A DNA stretch of 47,695 nucleotides from Acidobacteria bacterium 28-9. Its GTDB lineage: Bacteria > Acidobacteriota > Blastocatellia > Pyrinomonadales > Pyrinomonadaceae. A program made the translations under genes and the position numbers. A model generated the notes under the pieces. That model saw nothing but the letters and a program-made list of their open reading frames with translations. It had not been told where the DNA came from and did no database searches. Positions 27,701 to 37,661 of this stretch are shown here, in pieces. Within the stretch, counting starts at the first letter, position 1, and the number at the start of each line of letters is the position of its first letter. The stretch lies in assembly GCA_002050355.1 (NCBI GenBank), contig MWYY01000032.1:1-47695 (forward strand), given 5' to 3'.

Positions 27701-28167
27701 AAATAACCGAAAGCCATATTATGGAAAACAGCATAAAGGCGATAGCGATTATAAACCGCCTGCGCGCGCTCGGCATCGAACTGTGTCTCGACGATTTCGG
27801 AACGGGTTATTCATCTCTGAGCTATCTGCACCGCCTGCCGGTCAGCTATTTGAAGATTGACCGCTCCTTCGTTAATGGTCTAAAGCAGAGCAGTGAAAAT
27901 GCCGAGATTGTTCTTACCATTATCAAACTGGCGCAAAATTTGAAAATGAAGGTAATTGCCGAAGGCGTCGAAACCATAGAGCAGTTAGATTATCTTAAAC
28001 TACTCAATTGCGAATACGGACAAGGTTATTATTTCTCAAAACCTCTGAACCACGAAAGGGCGGAAACGCTGATAAAGAATAGCCCCGAAAATTTAACCTG
28101 CCTGACAAATCAGCCGATTATTAATTTGAATTCCAAACAAAACCCTGAACACCCTATCGCAGATTAG
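24787..28167 (+). CDS. Cytoplasmic five-PAS GGDEF-EAL protein (c-di-GMP turnover)
   Basis: 1126 residues, no signal peptide or membrane helix. Five PAS domains (about 38-155, 168-285, 290-415, 420-535, 540-660), then GGDEF (about 665-830) and EAL (about 845-1090). The diguanylate cyclase site is intact (LVARLGGDEFVILLDE, 750-754). The upstream allosteric I-site, usually RxxD, reads R-A-G-N, so product inhibition may be lost. The phosphodiesterase site is also intact: FEALIRW (E878), LEITESHIMEN, DDFGTGYSS and AEGVET. It could make or degrade c-di-GMP depending on PAS input. The first PAS has the PAS_3 pattern (GWQDAIHPDDL); ligands cannot be predicted. It has its own transcription unit inserted between clpX and lon. 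Confidence 0.93.
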   Translation: MQDLSKPREESSANIDKPNITTIATTSSPVPLSWKTLEESEKNYRFLGEAIMHQVWTTSPDGTMDYINGRALEYLGRTYEKVIGEGWQDAIHPDDLQRCLERRIESLKSGNHYEVEFRLRRADGTYRWHLGRATAGRDADGKIIKWFGTSTDIHEQKLAEDSLQEKNSLLASMFEATADGILVVDLTNTIVTYNRQFLDMWQIPDEIIRSRDRIKTVNYVLSQLKNAEEFTETTKKLILHPEIKNLDVLEFKDGKIYERYSQPRVQNGKIVGRVLSFRDITERRKAEKALQESQMRYLQLFDSNPYPIWVYDFETLEFLAVNKEAVRHYGYTREEFLKMTLKDIRPAEDVPLLLDSVAEISVTEGAAAEETLLTQQFRHQKKDGKIIKVQIASQPVTFGDRQARLVLATDITQAKRAEDDLRRSETELRTLFSAMSDVILIINAEGRYLKVAPTNPELLYRPLEEMLGKTIDEVFPPGIAVLFMDHVSQTISGGKPVNFEYSLNIDGREMFFYATITPLTLDTVLWVARDISNYKRAEESLRESEYKLRTLIESMTEGLVQVNNEEIIEFVNDRICEMSGYEQKELLGKPVDILFEEEERRLVKRINKERLKGVSGQYEIRLRKKSGETLWVLVGGAPIINADGALTGTMGVFTDTSKRKLAEEQLLHDAFHDGLTGLANRSLLMDHMRRTIKRDRGRNGKMYAVLFLDFDRFKVINDSLGHAEGDKLLVFIARRLESCIRAGNLVARLGGDEFVILLDELFEVDDAMRVAERIQENLKIPFELGGNKVFMSVSIGITLSTAGYTKAEDMLRDADIAMYRAKAKGKAQHQVFNFEMQKQAGSQLQFETEIRYALERGEFRIYYQPIYCLETKSLVGFEALIRWQHPERGLVFPAEFIPLAEESGMIIQLGRWTVYESCRQLREWQERNPGKTSGLTVSVNLSGREFLQFDLDEQIAATLASTGLEPRYLKLEITESHIMENSIKAIAIINRLRALGIELCLDDFGTGYSSLSYLHRLPVSYLKIDRSFVNGLKQSSENAEIVLTIIKLAQNLKMKVIAEGVETIEQLDYLKLLNCEYGQGYYFSKPLNHERAETLIKNSPENLTCLTNQPIINLNSKQNPEHPIAD

Positions 28168-28423
28168 CCGCAAAGGGCGCAGAAGACGCAAAGGAATTTT
28201 AGTTCTAACAATAATTTTGTGATTTTTGTGCTTTTTACTGCTAATTTATAATTTATGTGAATCAGGTGTTACGAAAAATCTTCAATAAAATATATTAGCT
28301 GCGACCAAATCAACATTTGCAGCTAGCAAAAGCCGATTTAATTTTCTAAAATTAAAGTCTCGAAACTAACAAACATTTATCCAAATCGTCATTTGGATTA
28401 CACAGGACAAATACAAAACTTAT

Positions 28424-30847
28424 ATGCAAGAATTTTCAGACCAGATGCCGGCAGATATAGTGCATTATCCGATGGTGCCTATCCGCGATGTCGTTATTTT
28501 TCCGTTTACCAAAGTCGCTTTCAAAATCGGTCGTCCGAGTTCCGTACGTGCTTTGGAGCAAGTGATGGCAGGTGAGCGCAATATCTTTCTCGCCACCCAA
28601 CACGACGCGACGGTTGACGAGCCGAGCGTGGAACAAATCTACAAGGTCGGAACTCTGGGCAGAATTTTGCAGGCGCAAAAACAGGACAACGGGCAAATCA
28701 AAGTCGTGGTCGAGGGACGCGAACGCGGAATGGCGGTGCGATATGAGCAGGATGAAGAAGGAATTTTCACCGCGCTCGTTCGCAAAGTTTCTTCGGTTGA
28801 CGAATCGGGTTACAGAACCGACGGGCTTCTGCAAAAAATTCATACATTGGTCGAACAATTTCTGCGCGTCTCGCCTGACGCTTACAGCGATGTGCTGCAC
28901 ACTTCTCTAAGGGGAATTTCCGCCGCGCAAATCTCCGACGCGCTGTCGTCGCACCTGCGGATTGCCGTCGAAGAAAAACAACGGCTTCTGGAAACTTTTT
29001 CCGTGCAGGAACGCCTGCAAAAGTTGATTGATTTGCTCGAAATCGAAATAGAAAAAAAACATCTCGACCACTCGGTTCAAGCGCGCACGAAAAAGCAGAT
29101 GGACAAACACCAGCGCGAATATTATCTGAACGAACAAATCAGGTCTATTCATAAAGAACTCGGACGCAAAGACGAGCGAGCCGAACTCGACGAACTGAAA
29201 AAGAAAATCGAAGAAGCCGGAATGACCGAAGAAGCGCAGGAAAAGGCGATGCAGGAATTTGCGCGTCTCGAAGCGATGCCGCCGATGTCAGCCGAAGGCA
29301 CGGTTTCGCGTTCGTATCTCGATTGGTTGATAAATGTTCCCTGGAAAGAAGCAAGCGAAGAAATTAACGATTTAAGCGAAGCCGAGCGAGTTTTGAGCGA
29401 AGACCACTACGGACTGGAAAAAATTAAAGAACGCATTTTGGAATATCTCGCGGTTCGCCAACTGGTCAAAAATCCGAAAGGAACGATCCTTTGTTTCGTC
29501 GGCGCGCCCGGCGTCGGTAAAACTTCTCTGGGAAAATCAATCGCCAATGCGACAGGCAGAAAATTTGTTCGTTTATCTTTGGGAGGTGTTCACGACGAAG
29601 CGGAAATTCGCGGTCATCGCCGTACTTATATCGGCGCGCTGCCCGGTCAAATCGTTCAATTGATGAAACGCGCCGGAACAGTTAATCCGGTGATTTTGCT
29701 GGACGAAGTTGATAAACTCGGCAAAGATTTTCGCGGCGACCCGTCGGCAGCGCTTCTTGAAGTTTTAGACCCGGAACAAAACAACACTTTCCGCGACCAT
29801 TATCTGGACGTTGATTACGATTTGTCACAGGTGTTTTTTATCGCCACGGCAAATGTTCTGCACACAATTCCGGCGGCGCTGCAAGACCGTCTGGAAACAT
29901 TGAACTTGTCGGGTTACACCGAGCGCGAAAAGGTCGAAATCGCCAAACGTCATTTGATTCCGAAACAAGCCGAAGGTAACGGCTTGGATGTCGAGCGGGT
30001 TAAATTTACTGACGACGGCATTTTGGAAGTCATTCGCCATTACACGCGCGAAGCGGGCGTTCGTAATCTCGAACGCGAAATCAGTTCGTGTCTGCGAAAA
30101 GTCGCCCGAAAATTTGTCGCTTCCGACAAAAACACAAATTTCAAAGAAGCGATTGACGCCGAAAAAGTGCGCGAGCTTCTCGGCACGATTCGTTTTCGCA
30201 AACAGGACATTGCAAGAAAAAGCGAAATCGGTTTGGTCAATGGTTTGGCGTGGACGGAAGTCGGCGGCGAAGTTCTGCAGGTTGAAGCAACTTTGGTAAA
30301 AGGTCGAGGCGCGGTCAAATTGACCGGAAAACTCGGCGAAGTGATGCAGGAATCGGCGCACGCCGCTTTAACCTGCATTCGCACCCGTGCCGAAGCACTG
30401 GACATCGACCCGAAAGATTTTCACAAAAAAGATTTACACATTCACGTACCCGAAGGCGCGATTCCGAAAGACGGACCGAGTGCGGGAATCACTTTGGCGA
30501 CAGCGATGGTTTCGGCTCTGACGGGCAAAAAAGCCAGACACGACGTTGCGATGACCGGCGAAATAACGCTGCGCGGAAAAGTTCTGCCAATCGGCGGCGT
30601 GAAGGAAAAATTACTGGCGGCGCATCGTTTCGGGCTTAAAACGATTATTTTATCGAACGACAACAAAAAGGATTTAGCCGACGTGCCGGAAGAAGTGCGC
30701 GGCGATTTGACGATTCATACGGTTGAAATGATTGACGAAGTTTTGAGCCTGGCGCTGGAGGACGAAAAATCCGAAGACGTTATCGAAACGCCGCATATTT
30801 GGTCGCCCGATTCTCAGGCGGCGGACATCTCTGCAACAGTTGAATAG
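28424..30847 (+). CDS. lon: ATP-dependent Lon protease
   Basis: 807 residues, full length for LonA. N-terminal substrate-binding domain ([20 protein letters not shown]), coiled-coil helices ([18 protein letters not shown]), an AAA+ module with Walker A GAPGVGKT (360-367, K366) and Walker [12 protein letters not shown], and a C-terminal protease domain with the Ser-Lys dyad S686 (PKDGPSAG) and K729 (second Lys of GGVKEK). It degrades misfolded and regulatory proteins in the cytoplasm. It stands fourth in the tig-clpP-clpX-lon order common in bacteria, but the PAS-GGDEF-EAL gene intervenes. Weak ribosome site (AGGACA, about 16 bp from the ATG). The 256-bp leader contains GCAAAGGGCGCAGAAG-like repeat text. 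Confidence 0.97.
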   Translation: MQEFSDQMPADIVHYPMVPIRDVVIFPFTKVAFKIGRPSSVRALEQVMAGERNIFLATQHDATVDEPSVEQIYKVGTLGRILQAQKQDNGQIKVVVEGRERGMAVRYEQDEEGIFTALVRKVSSVDESGYRTDGLLQKIHTLVEQFLRVSPDAYSDVLHTSLRGISAAQISDALSSHLRIAVEEKQRLLETFSVQERLQKLIDLLEIEIEKKHLDHSVQARTKKQMDKHQREYYLNEQIRSIHKELGRKDERAELDELKKKIEEAGMTEEAQEKAMQEFARLEAMPPMSAEGTVSRSYLDWLINVPWKEASEEINDLSEAERVLSEDHYGLEKIKERILEYLAVRQLVKNPKGTILCFVGAPGVGKTSLGKSIANATGRKFVRLSLGGVHDEAEIRGHRRTYIGALPGQIVQLMKRAGTVNPVILLDEVDKLGKDFRGDPSAALLEVLDPEQNNTFRDHYLDVDYDLSQVFFIATANVLHTIPAALQDRLETLNLSGYTEREKVEIAKRHLIPKQAEGNGLDVERVKFTDDGILEVIRHYTREAGVRNLEREISSCLRKVARKFVASDKNTNFKEAIDAEKVRELLGTIRFRKQDIARKSEIGLVNGLAWTEVGGEVLQVEATLVKGRGAVKLTGKLGEVMQESAHAALTCIRTRAEALDIDPKDFHKKDLHIHVPEGAIPKDGPSAGITLATAMVSALTGKKARHDVAMTGEITLRGKVLPIGGVKEKLLAAHRFGLKTIILSNDNKKDLADVPEEVRGDLTIHTVEMIDEVLSLALEDEKSEDVIETPHIWSPDSQAADISATVE

Positions 30848-30887
30848 ATTATTTAAGAAGCTGCTTAAAAACTTGTTTTTGAGTTTC

Positions 30888-30932
30888 GTAGGAGCGAGAT
30901 ATTTGTAGATTCTACAAATATCTCGCTCCTAC
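30888..30932. repeat. 22-bp perfect palindrome (terminator or REP-like element)
   Basis: Arms 30888-30909 (GTAGGAGCGAGATATTTGTA...) and 30911-30932 are perfect reverse complements around one base, followed by TATTTTTG. It lies after lon and before the convergent kinase gene. It may simply be a terminator, but the GTAGGAGCGAG head resembles the heads of dispersed REP palindromes. Confidence 0.75.
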
Positions 30933-30996
30933 TATTTTTGATATTTACCCTTTGAGAAATTGTTCGACCGACGCTTTTTTGATTGCGCGTCTCGCC

Positions 30997-33900
30997 TTAC
31001 TCAAAATTCATTCGTTTGATAATCTCGACAAAGCGCGGCTCAGCTCGGAGCCAGTCCCAGCGCGTATCAATCTTGATAAATGACATCTGCACTTCACGTT
31101 CTTGAAATGATTTTTCGAGGTATTTTAACGCTTCTTCGCGCTCGCCCAAACCGTTGTAAATCATTGCAAAATTGTATGCCGGAACAAAGTTTTCGGCAGC
31201 ATACGATTTTAATTCGTCGAGCGTGACTTGCGCCTGTTCGCGGTTTCCGGATTTTGCCAGCGCATAGCCCAATTGCGTAATCGGCTCGGTGCTGCCGCGA
31301 GAAAATTCTCTTGCTTTATTTAATTCGGCAATGGCTTCCGCATATTTTCCTTGACTAATATAAACTCGTCCCAAGCCGCCGTGCGCGATCCAAAAATTCG
31401 GCTCGATTTCGAGAGTCTTGTTGTATCTGGCAATCGCTTCCGACTCGCGTCCGGCGTGAAACAAAAAATGTGCTTCGAGCGTGTTGGTGATCAGCGAAAG
31501 CGGGTCGAGTTCTCTGGCTCGCCTGCCTTCGGCAACGGCTTCATCGTGTCGCCCCGTATTCGACAACAGATGGGCGTAACCGCGATGGGCGTCCGAATTG
31601 TTCGGGGCGAGTTCGATAGCGCGTTTGAACTCTGTTTCAGACGCTTTCCAATCCCAATCGTATAAAAATCCGACCCAGCCCAAAACAATGTGCGCTTCGG
31701 CTAAGTCGGCATCAATTTCCAAAGCTCTTTTGGCAACCGCCTTCGCTTGCGGCAAAGCCTCTTTGGAAGCCACGTTCCAACCAGCGAGTGGCAGAGTGCG
31801 GTAAGCGTCAGCCATTCCCGCGTAGGCAAGCGCGTAGCCTGGGTCAACGTCAATCGCCTGCTCATAAAAATCAATGCTTTTGTGGATTTCCGGCAGCGTT
31901 AATTTAAAGTAATGAAAACGCCCACGCAGATAAAGCTGATAGGCTTCGACGTTTTCCGTGTAATTTTTACTGAGTTGTTTTTGTTCGGAATTGGTCAATT
32001 TCAGACGCAAATTCTGCGCGATGGCTTGCGCGATTTCGTTTTGCGCGGCGATGATGTCGGAGGAAGTTTTAACATACTGATTTCCCCAAATCTGCGAATC
32101 ATCGCTGGCGTCAATCAGGCGGACATTGATGACGAGTTTATCGCCGAGTTGTTTGATGTCGCCCGTTACGAGAGTTTCCACGCCGAGCTGCGAAGCGATA
32201 TTTTGCGTGTCGGTTTGATTGTTTTTAAAACGAAACGCGGAATTTCTCGACATCACTTTCAAACCCGCAAGCTGCGACAAATTATTGATAACGCTTTCGG
32301 TGATTCCGTCGGACAAGTATTCCGCGTTCGCGTCTTGGCTTGCATTGACGAACGGCAAAACGGCAAGGGATTTTTTGCCGCCCGCGCCGGAAGTCGATTT
32401 TTTTGCGAACAGAAAATAGTAACCGAGTCCGATTGCGCCGATGAGCAAAGCAGCGAGCGCAAGCGCGGCAAGCGGTTTGCGGCTGGTAATTTGTTGTGAA
32501 AAATTCGGTTGCGTTTCGGCAGTTTCTAAGTTCGCGCTGCCCGTCGCCACCGCCGGTAAAATTGCCGTTACTTTTGCGGCATCGTTTGACGAATGCGTTT
32601 TTTCTAATCGCTCGTCGAACGCAAGATTTTCACGCAAACTTTTCAAATCCGCGAGCAGACCTTTCATCGTTTGATAACGCTCGTCCTTATTTTTGCGAAG
32701 CGTTTTGGAAACAATGCGCTGCAACTCGTCCGGCACGCCTTCGGCAAAACGTGAAAGCGGTTGTGGTTCTGAATTTATCAAGTTGGCGAAAGTTTCCGAC
32801 ATGGTGTTCGCCGCAAACGGCGTTCTGCCGCCAATCATTTCATAAATCATTACGCCGAAACTGAAAATGTCCGTGCGTTCGTCAACTCGTTCGCCTTTCG
32901 CCTGTTCGGGGGACATATAATTAACCGTTCCTAAAATAACGCCTTTCGCCGTTTCGTTTTGCCTGGCGGTTGCATCTTCCAAACCGACTACTTTTGCCTC
33001 AACGAGTTTTGCCAAACCAAAGTCGAGAATTTTCACGTAACTGTCGGCGCGAATCATTATATTTTCCGGTTTGATGTCGCGGTGAACGATGCGGGCTCCG
33101 TGCGCAGCGCAAAGCGCGCCCGAGGCAAGCGCGTAGCCTGGGTCAACGTCAATCGCCTGCTCATAAAAATCAATGCTTTTGTGGATTTCCGGCAGCGTTA
33201 ATTTAAAGTAATGAAAACGCCCACGCAGATAAAGCTGATAGGCTTCGACGTTTTCCGTGTAATTTTTACTGAGTTGTTTTTGTTCGGAATTGGTCAATTT
33301 CAGACGCAAATTCTGCGCGATGGCTTGCGCGATTTCGTTTTGCGCGGCGATGATGTCGGAGGAAGTTTTAACATACTGATTTCCCCAAATCTGCGAATCA
33401 TCGCTGGCGTCAATCAGGCGGACATTGATGACGAGTTTATCGCCGAGTTGTTTGATGTCGCCCGTTACGAGAGTTTCCACGCCGAGCTGCGAAGCGATAT
33501 TTTGCGTGTCGGTTTGATTGTTTTTAAAACGAAACGCGGAATTTCTCGACATCACTTTCAAACCCGCAAGCTGCGACAAATTATTGATAACGCTTTCGGT
33601 GATTCCGTCGGACAAGTATTCCGCGTTCGCGTCTTGGCTTGCATTGACGAACGGCAAAACGGCAAGGGATTTTTTGCCGCCCGCGCCGGAAGTCGATTTT
33701 TTTGCGAACAGAAAATAGTAACCGAGTCCGATTGCGCCGATGAGCAAAGCAGCGAGCGCAAGCGCGGCAAGCGGTTTGCGGCTGGTAATTTGTTGTGAAA
33801 AATTCGGTTGCGTTTCGGCAGTTTCTAAGTTCGCGCTGCCCGTCGCCACCGCCGGTAAAATTGCCGTTACTTTTGCGGCATCGTTTGACGAATGCGTTTT

Positions 33901-34992
33901 TTCTAATCGCTCGTCGAACGCAAGATTTTCACGCAAACTTTTCAAATCCGCGAGCAGACCTTTCATCGTTTGATAACGCTCGTCCTTATTTTTGCGAAGC
34001 GTTTTGGAAACAATGCGCTGCAACTCGTCCGGCACGCCTTCGGCAAAACGTGAAAGCGGTTGTGGTTCTGAATTTATCAAGTTGGCGAAAGTTTCCGACA
34101 TGGTGTTCGCCGCAAACGGCGTTCTGCCGCCAATCATTTCATAAATCATTACGCCGAAACTGAAAATGTCCGTGCGTTCGTCAACTCGTTCGCCTTTCGC
34201 CTGTTCGGGGGACATATAATTAACCGTTCCTAAAATAACGCCTTTCGCCGTTTCGTTTTGCCTGGCGGTTGCATCTTCCAAACCGACTACTTTTGCCTCA
34301 ACGAGTTTTGCCAAACCAAAGTCGAGAATTTTCACGTAACTGTCGGCGCGAATCATTATATTTTCCGGTTTGATGTCGCGGTGAACGATGCGGGCTCCGT
34401 GCGCAGCGCAAAGCGCGCCCGCAATTTGGATTGAAACGTCCAGCACTTCGGACGTCTTCATCGCTGATTCATTGAAATGCTCGCGCAGAGTTTTGCCTTC
34501 GACGAATTCGCTGACGATAAAGTTTGTATCTTCGGATTCGCCGATTTCGTGGATAACCAGAATATTCGGATGATTTAAAGCGGAAGCAGCTTTTGCTTCT
34601 TGAGTAAAGCGCCGCAGATTCGATTCGTGTTTGGCAAAATCTTGGTTGAGAATTTTGACCGCAACTCTGCGCTCAAGGCGTGTGTCCTGCGCCAGATAAA
34701 CTTCACCCATTCCGCCCGCGCCGATTTGCCTGACTATTTCGTAATGCCCGAAGTATTTTCCCGCTTCAATATTCTTTGTCTCGGCTTTGATAATGACGCT
34801 GGCAACTTCGCGCGCGGCGGGCTGTTCCATAAAGCTGTCGTCGGCAAACGAATCAAGCAGCTTTTCGACTTCTTGACGCAAGCCGTCGTCCGTGCCGCAC
34901 GATTCGTCAAGAAACTGTCTGCGTTGATTGGGCGCAAATTCCAGTGCCGCATCGAATAAACTTTTAACTTTTTGCCAGCGTTCCGCTTCCAT
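30997..34992 (-). CDS. Receptor Ser/Thr protein kinase with TolB-like and TPR domains, internally duplicated
   Basis: 1331 codons as read, but 433 of them are an exact repeat; without it the protein is 898 residues, like its neighbours (884 and about 910). Order: N-terminal helix (MEAERWQKVKSLFDAALE), kinase domain about 84-345 with P-loop GAGGMGEV (91-98), K113, HRD at 204-206 and DFG at 224-226; TM helix about 405-430; a TolB-like domain (SLAVLPFVN, then YLSDGITESVINNLSQL); and C-terminal TPRs. The kinase would be cytoplasmic and the TolB/TPR part periplasmic. The duplicate starts inside the kinase (at GALCAAHGARIVHRD), so the second kinase lacks its ATP-binding N-lobe and would fall on the wrong side of the membrane. 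Last gene of the operon sigma-kinase-kinase, 9 bp after the previous kinase. Confidence 0.9.
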   Translation of the reverse strand: MEAERWQKVKSLFDAALEFAPNQRRQFLDESCGTDDGLRQEVEKLLDSFADDSFMEQPAAREVASVIIKAETKNIEAGKYFGHYEIVRQIGAGGMGEVYLAQDTRLERRVAVKILNQDFAKHESNLRRFTQEAKAASALNHPNILVIHEIGESEDTNFIVSEFVEGKTLREHFNESAMKTSEVLDVSIQIAGALCAAHGARIVHRDIKPENIMIRADSYVKILDFGLAKLVEAKVVGLEDATARQNETAKGVILGTVNYMSPEQAKGERVDERTDIFSFGVMIYEMIGGRTPFAANTMSETFANLINSEPQPLSRFAEGVPDELQRIVSKTLRKNKDERYQTMKGLLADLKSLRENLAFDERLEKTHSSNDAAKVTAILPAVATGSANLETAETQPNFSQQITSRKPLAALALAALLIGAIGLGYYFLFAKKSTSGAGGKKSLAVLPFVNASQDANAEYLSDGITESVINNLSQLAGLKVMSRNSAFRFKNNQTDTQNIASQLGVETLVTGDIKQLGDKLVINVRLIDASDDSQIWGNQYVKTSSDIIAAQNEIAQAIAQNLRLKLTNSEQKQLSKNYTENVEAYQLYLRGRFHYFKLTLPEIHKSIDFYEQAIDVDPGYALASGALCAAHGARIVHRDIKPENIMIRADSYVKILDFGLAKLVEAKVVGLEDATARQNETAKGVILGTVNYMSPEQAKGERVDERTDIFSFGVMIYEMIGGRTPFAANTMSETFANLINSEPQPLSRFAEGVPDELQRIVSKTLRKNKDERYQTMKGLLADLKSLRENLAFDERLEKTHSSNDAAKVTAILPAVATGSANLETAETQPNFSQQITSRKPLAALALAALLIGAIGLGYYFLFAKKSTSGAGGKKSLAVLPFVNASQDANAEYLSDGITESVINNLSQLAGLKVMSRNSAFRFKNNQTDTQNIASQLGVETLVTGDIKQLGDKLVINVRLIDASDDSQIWGNQYVKTSSDIIAAQNEIAQAIAQNLRLKLTNSEQKQLSKNYTENVEAYQLYLRGRFHYFKLTLPEIHKSIDFYEQAIDVDPGYALAYAGMADAYRTLPLAGWNVASKEALPQAKAVAKRALEIDADLAEAHIVLGWVGFLYDWDWKASETEFKRAIELAPNNSDAHRGYAHLLSNTGRHDEAVAEGRRARELDPLSLITNTLEAHFLFHAGRESEAIARYNKTLEIEPNFWIAHGGLGRVYISQGKYAEAIAELNKAREFSRGSTEPITQLGYALAKSGNREQAQVTLDELKSYAAENFVPAYNFAMIYNGLGEREEALKYLEKSFQEREVQMSFIKIDTRWDWLRAEPRFVEIIKRMNFE
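31824..34421 (-). repeat. Exact 1299-bp tandem duplication inside a kinase gene
   Basis: Copy 1 31824-33122, copy 2 33123-34421. Proteins read from both copies, including all reverse-strand shadow frames, are identical, and the ends are sharp: both start AGGCAAGCGCGTAGCC and end AAGCGCGCCCG. 1299 is divisible by 3, so the frame is kept. Confidence 0.95.
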
Positions 34993-35001
34993 TTCTTAAT
35001 C

Positions 35002-37656
35002 TCACTGTGGCAGCCCGACACGACGCAGCAAATCCTGAAAGCGCGGGTCGTCGCGCAGATTATCAAGGCGCGGATCAACTTTGAGACCGACGAGGGTGCC
35101 CTCGCGGGCTTCGTACAGCTTGTTCAACAAGGCAAATGCTTTATCTTTCTCGCCGAGTTCTGCGTAAGCTGCCACTATGACATGAGGCGGAAAAAGGATT
35201 TGCCGTTCGTTTGTCACGAGTTTTAAAAAACCTTTCCAACCGCCTTCGTCAAAACTTTTCTGGATTAACTCACCCCTTTGCCGCGTGCCGATCAGTTCGT
35301 TAATTTTGACTCGCTCGGCGATGCTCGCGGCGTAGTCTCGTTTCATTAAGTAAGCAGAGGCGAGTCCGCCGTGCGGCGGTAAATAATTGGCATCCAATTC
35401 AAGAGTTTTTTTAAACTGAGCGATGGCTTCGTCGTATCGTCGCGCAGAGAGTAGACTTTGACCATACATAAAATTGGCTGGAAGCGAGATTGGATCTAAC
35501 TCCAATCCGCGCTGGATTTCGGCAAACGATTCTTCGCCTCTGCCAAGAAAAATGAGCAAATCTCCATATTCCAGATGCGCCTCAGCGTAGTTCGGATTCA
35601 ATTCGATAGCGCGTTTGTATTCGCGTTCAGCGCCAGTGAAATCGTAATCGTAATAAAGCAAATTGCCTCCGAGCGAAACGTGGGCTTCGGGCAAACGGTC
35701 GTCGAGCGACAAGGCTTTCAGCGTGAATTCCCGCGCTTTCGGCATAAATTCACGCGGCGGCACGAAATTGAAACCCGAGAAGCTGGCTGAAGAATCGGCG
35801 AGACCGACATAAGCTAATGCGAAGTTCGGGTCGATCGCGATTGCGTCCTGAAAATATTCAGTGGCTTTCTGCGAATCTTGCGGAGTGGTTTTGCCTAGAA
35901 GGAAACGCCCTTTCAGATAAAGCTGATAGGCTTCCGTGTTCTGCGTATAGGTTTTCGCCAATTCGCGCTCGTCTACGCCCGATAATTTGATTTTTAATTT
36001 ACTCGACACATCGCGCGCAATCTCGTTCTGCAAAGCGAGCAGATTCGTTACCGAGCGGTTGTAATCGGTCTTCCACAAAACATTTTCCGTTTGCGCATCA
36101 ACAAGTTCGACGTACAAAGTCAAATCATTGTCGCGCTGCACGACGCGTCCATTCAAAATCGCCTGTACGTTAAGCTCTTTGGCGATTTGCTGCGGCTCGA
36201 TTGATTTGCCTTTGTAGCGAAACACGCTGTTGCGCGCCTTGATCTTCAAATTCGGCAATTGCGACAAACTGCTGATGAGCGATTCGGTCATCCCATCCGA
36301 TAGGTATTCGAGATTCGGGTCGCCGCTGCCGTTTTCAAACGGCAGGACGGCAATCGAAGTAATCGGAGTTTGATTGCGAGAAGCAAAGAAGGCAAAATAG
36401 CCGCCGATAGCAAGCGCAATACTCAACACCGCTAACGCTCCAAGCGAAATAAACTTGTGTTTCCTGACTTCGCCGACGACGTATTCCGCGCTCGAAGTTT
36501 GTTGAGAAATGTTGTTTTGCGTCGAAATCGCCGCCGGTTGAATCACGGTTGCGTTTTCTGCTTTGCGCGGAGCGTAGCGTTCCGATTTTTCTTCAAACGT
36601 CAGATGATCCCGTAAATTTTTCAAATCGGCGAGCAATCTTTTCATCGTTTGATAACGCTCTTCACGGTCTTTTCTGAGTGCTTTGTTGGTAATCCGTTCC
36701 AAATCTGGCGAAACTTCAGGCATTAGTTGATGCAAAGGCGCGGGTTCTTTGTGCAGAATCGCACTGATGATATCTATCGCGTTTTCACCTGCAAATGGCG
36801 GCTTGCCCGTTATCATTTCATACAGCACGATTCCGAAACTAAAAATATCAGACCGCGCATCAATTTCTATGCCTCTAGCTTGTTCGGGCGACATATAACT
36901 TGCCGTGCCAATTATCATTCCCGCCTGGCTGATAATTTGCTGCGTTTCGTCTTCGCTTTCAGCCACAATCTTTTTAGCCAAACCGAAATCAAGCACTTTC
37001 GCCTGCCCGCGCGGGTTGACGATGATGTTAGCGGGTTTGATGTCGCGGTGAACAATGCCGTGCGCGTGGGCTTCGGCGAGCGCGTCAGCGACTTGGAGCG
37101 CAATATCGAGAATTTGGTTCGGCTCAAACTGCGTCTTTATTTTCTTGTCAAGCGTTTCACCAACGACGTATTCCATAGTGATGAACGGCACGTTGCCGTC
37201 ATCGTTGATTTCATAAATTGTGCAGATGTGCGGATGATTTAGAGCCGAAGCAGCTTGAGCTTCGCGCAGGAAACGCTGAAGATGTTGCTGATTTCCCCTC
37301 GAATAATCAGGCAAAATTTTCAACGCGACTTGCCGACGCAGGCGAGTGTCTTCCGCCAGATAAACTTCGCCCATTCCGCCCGCGCCGAGCAATTTAATAA
37401 TTTTGTAATGGCTTAAACTTTGGCTGACGCCAAGTTTCTCCCCGTTCCCAGCAATGGCTTCCGCCACTTCGCCGACGGCGGGTTTTTCCAAAAAACCGGC
37501 GGCATCTTCGGAGTTTGCAAGGAGCGATTCGACTTCGCGGCGTACATCCTCATCGCCGTTGCAGTTTTCATTGAGGAATCGCAGACGTTCGTCCGGCGAG
37601 CGTCTAAGCGCGTCATCGAATAATTCTTTCACTTTTTGCCATTGGTCGAGAATCAT
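35002..37656 (-). CDS. Receptor Ser/Thr protein kinase with TolB-like and TPR domains
   Basis: 884 residues. N-terminal helix [17 protein letters not shown], shared by all three kinases here; kinase domain about 84-345 (GAGGMGEV 91-98, K113, HRD 203-205, DFG 223-225, MSPEQARG after it); TM helix about 402-428; then a TolB-like domain ([36 protein letters not shown]) and a TPR array of about seven units (for example [20 protein letters not shown]). By topology the TPR/TolB part is periplasmic and could sense a ligand or partner; the kinase faces the cytoplasm. It starts 5 bp after the ECF sigma gene, so the two are translationally linked. All catalytic residues are intact. Confidence 0.94.
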   Translation of the reverse strand: MILDQWQKVKELFDDALRRSPDERLRFLNENCNGDEDVRREVESLLANSEDAAGFLEKPAVGEVAEAIAGNGEKLGVSQSLSHYKIIKLLGAGGMGEVYLAEDTRLRRQVALKILPDYSRGNQQHLQRFLREAQAASALNHPHICTIYEINDDGNVPFITMEYVVGETLDKKIKTQFEPNQILDIALQVADALAEAHAHGIVHRDIKPANIIVNPRGQAKVLDFGLAKKIVAESEDETQQIISQAGMIIGTASYMSPEQARGIEIDARSDIFSFGIVLYEMITGKPPFAGENAIDIISAILHKEPAPLHQLMPEVSPDLERITNKALRKDREERYQTMKRLLADLKNLRDHLTFEEKSERYAPRKAENATVIQPAAISTQNNISQQTSSAEYVVGEVRKHKFISLGALAVLSIALAIGGYFAFFASRNQTPITSIAVLPFENGSGDPNLEYLSDGMTESLISSLSQLPNLKIKARNSVFRYKGKSIEPQQIAKELNVQAILNGRVVQRDNDLTLYVELVDAQTENVLWKTDYNRSVTNLLALQNEIARDVSSKLKIKLSGVDERELAKTYTQNTEAYQLYLKGRFLLGKTTPQDSQKATEYFQDAIAIDPNFALAYVGLADSSASFSGFNFVPPREFMPKAREFTLKALSLDDRLPEAHVSLGGNLLYYDYDFTGAEREYKRAIELNPNYAEAHLEYGDLLIFLGRGEESFAEIQRGLELDPISLPANFMYGQSLLSARRYDEAIAQFKKTLELDANYLPPHGGLASAYLMKRDYAASIAERVKINELIGTRQRGELIQKSFDEGGWKGFLKLVTNERQILFPPHVIVAAYAELGEKDKAFALLNKLYEAREGTLVGLKVDPRLDNLRDDPRFQDLLRRVGLPQ

Positions 37657-37661
37657 CTGTT

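Noticed and set aside
28168..28423. GCCGCAAAGGGCGCAGAAGA-like text before lon as a regulatory site
   Set aside because: It looks like low-complexity repeat debris; no hairpin, promoter or match to a known riboswitch was found.
31912..33798. Two identical 195-codon plus-strand frames
   Set aside because: They are antisense shadows of the duplicated kinase segment; their identity only reflects the 1299-bp tandem repeat.
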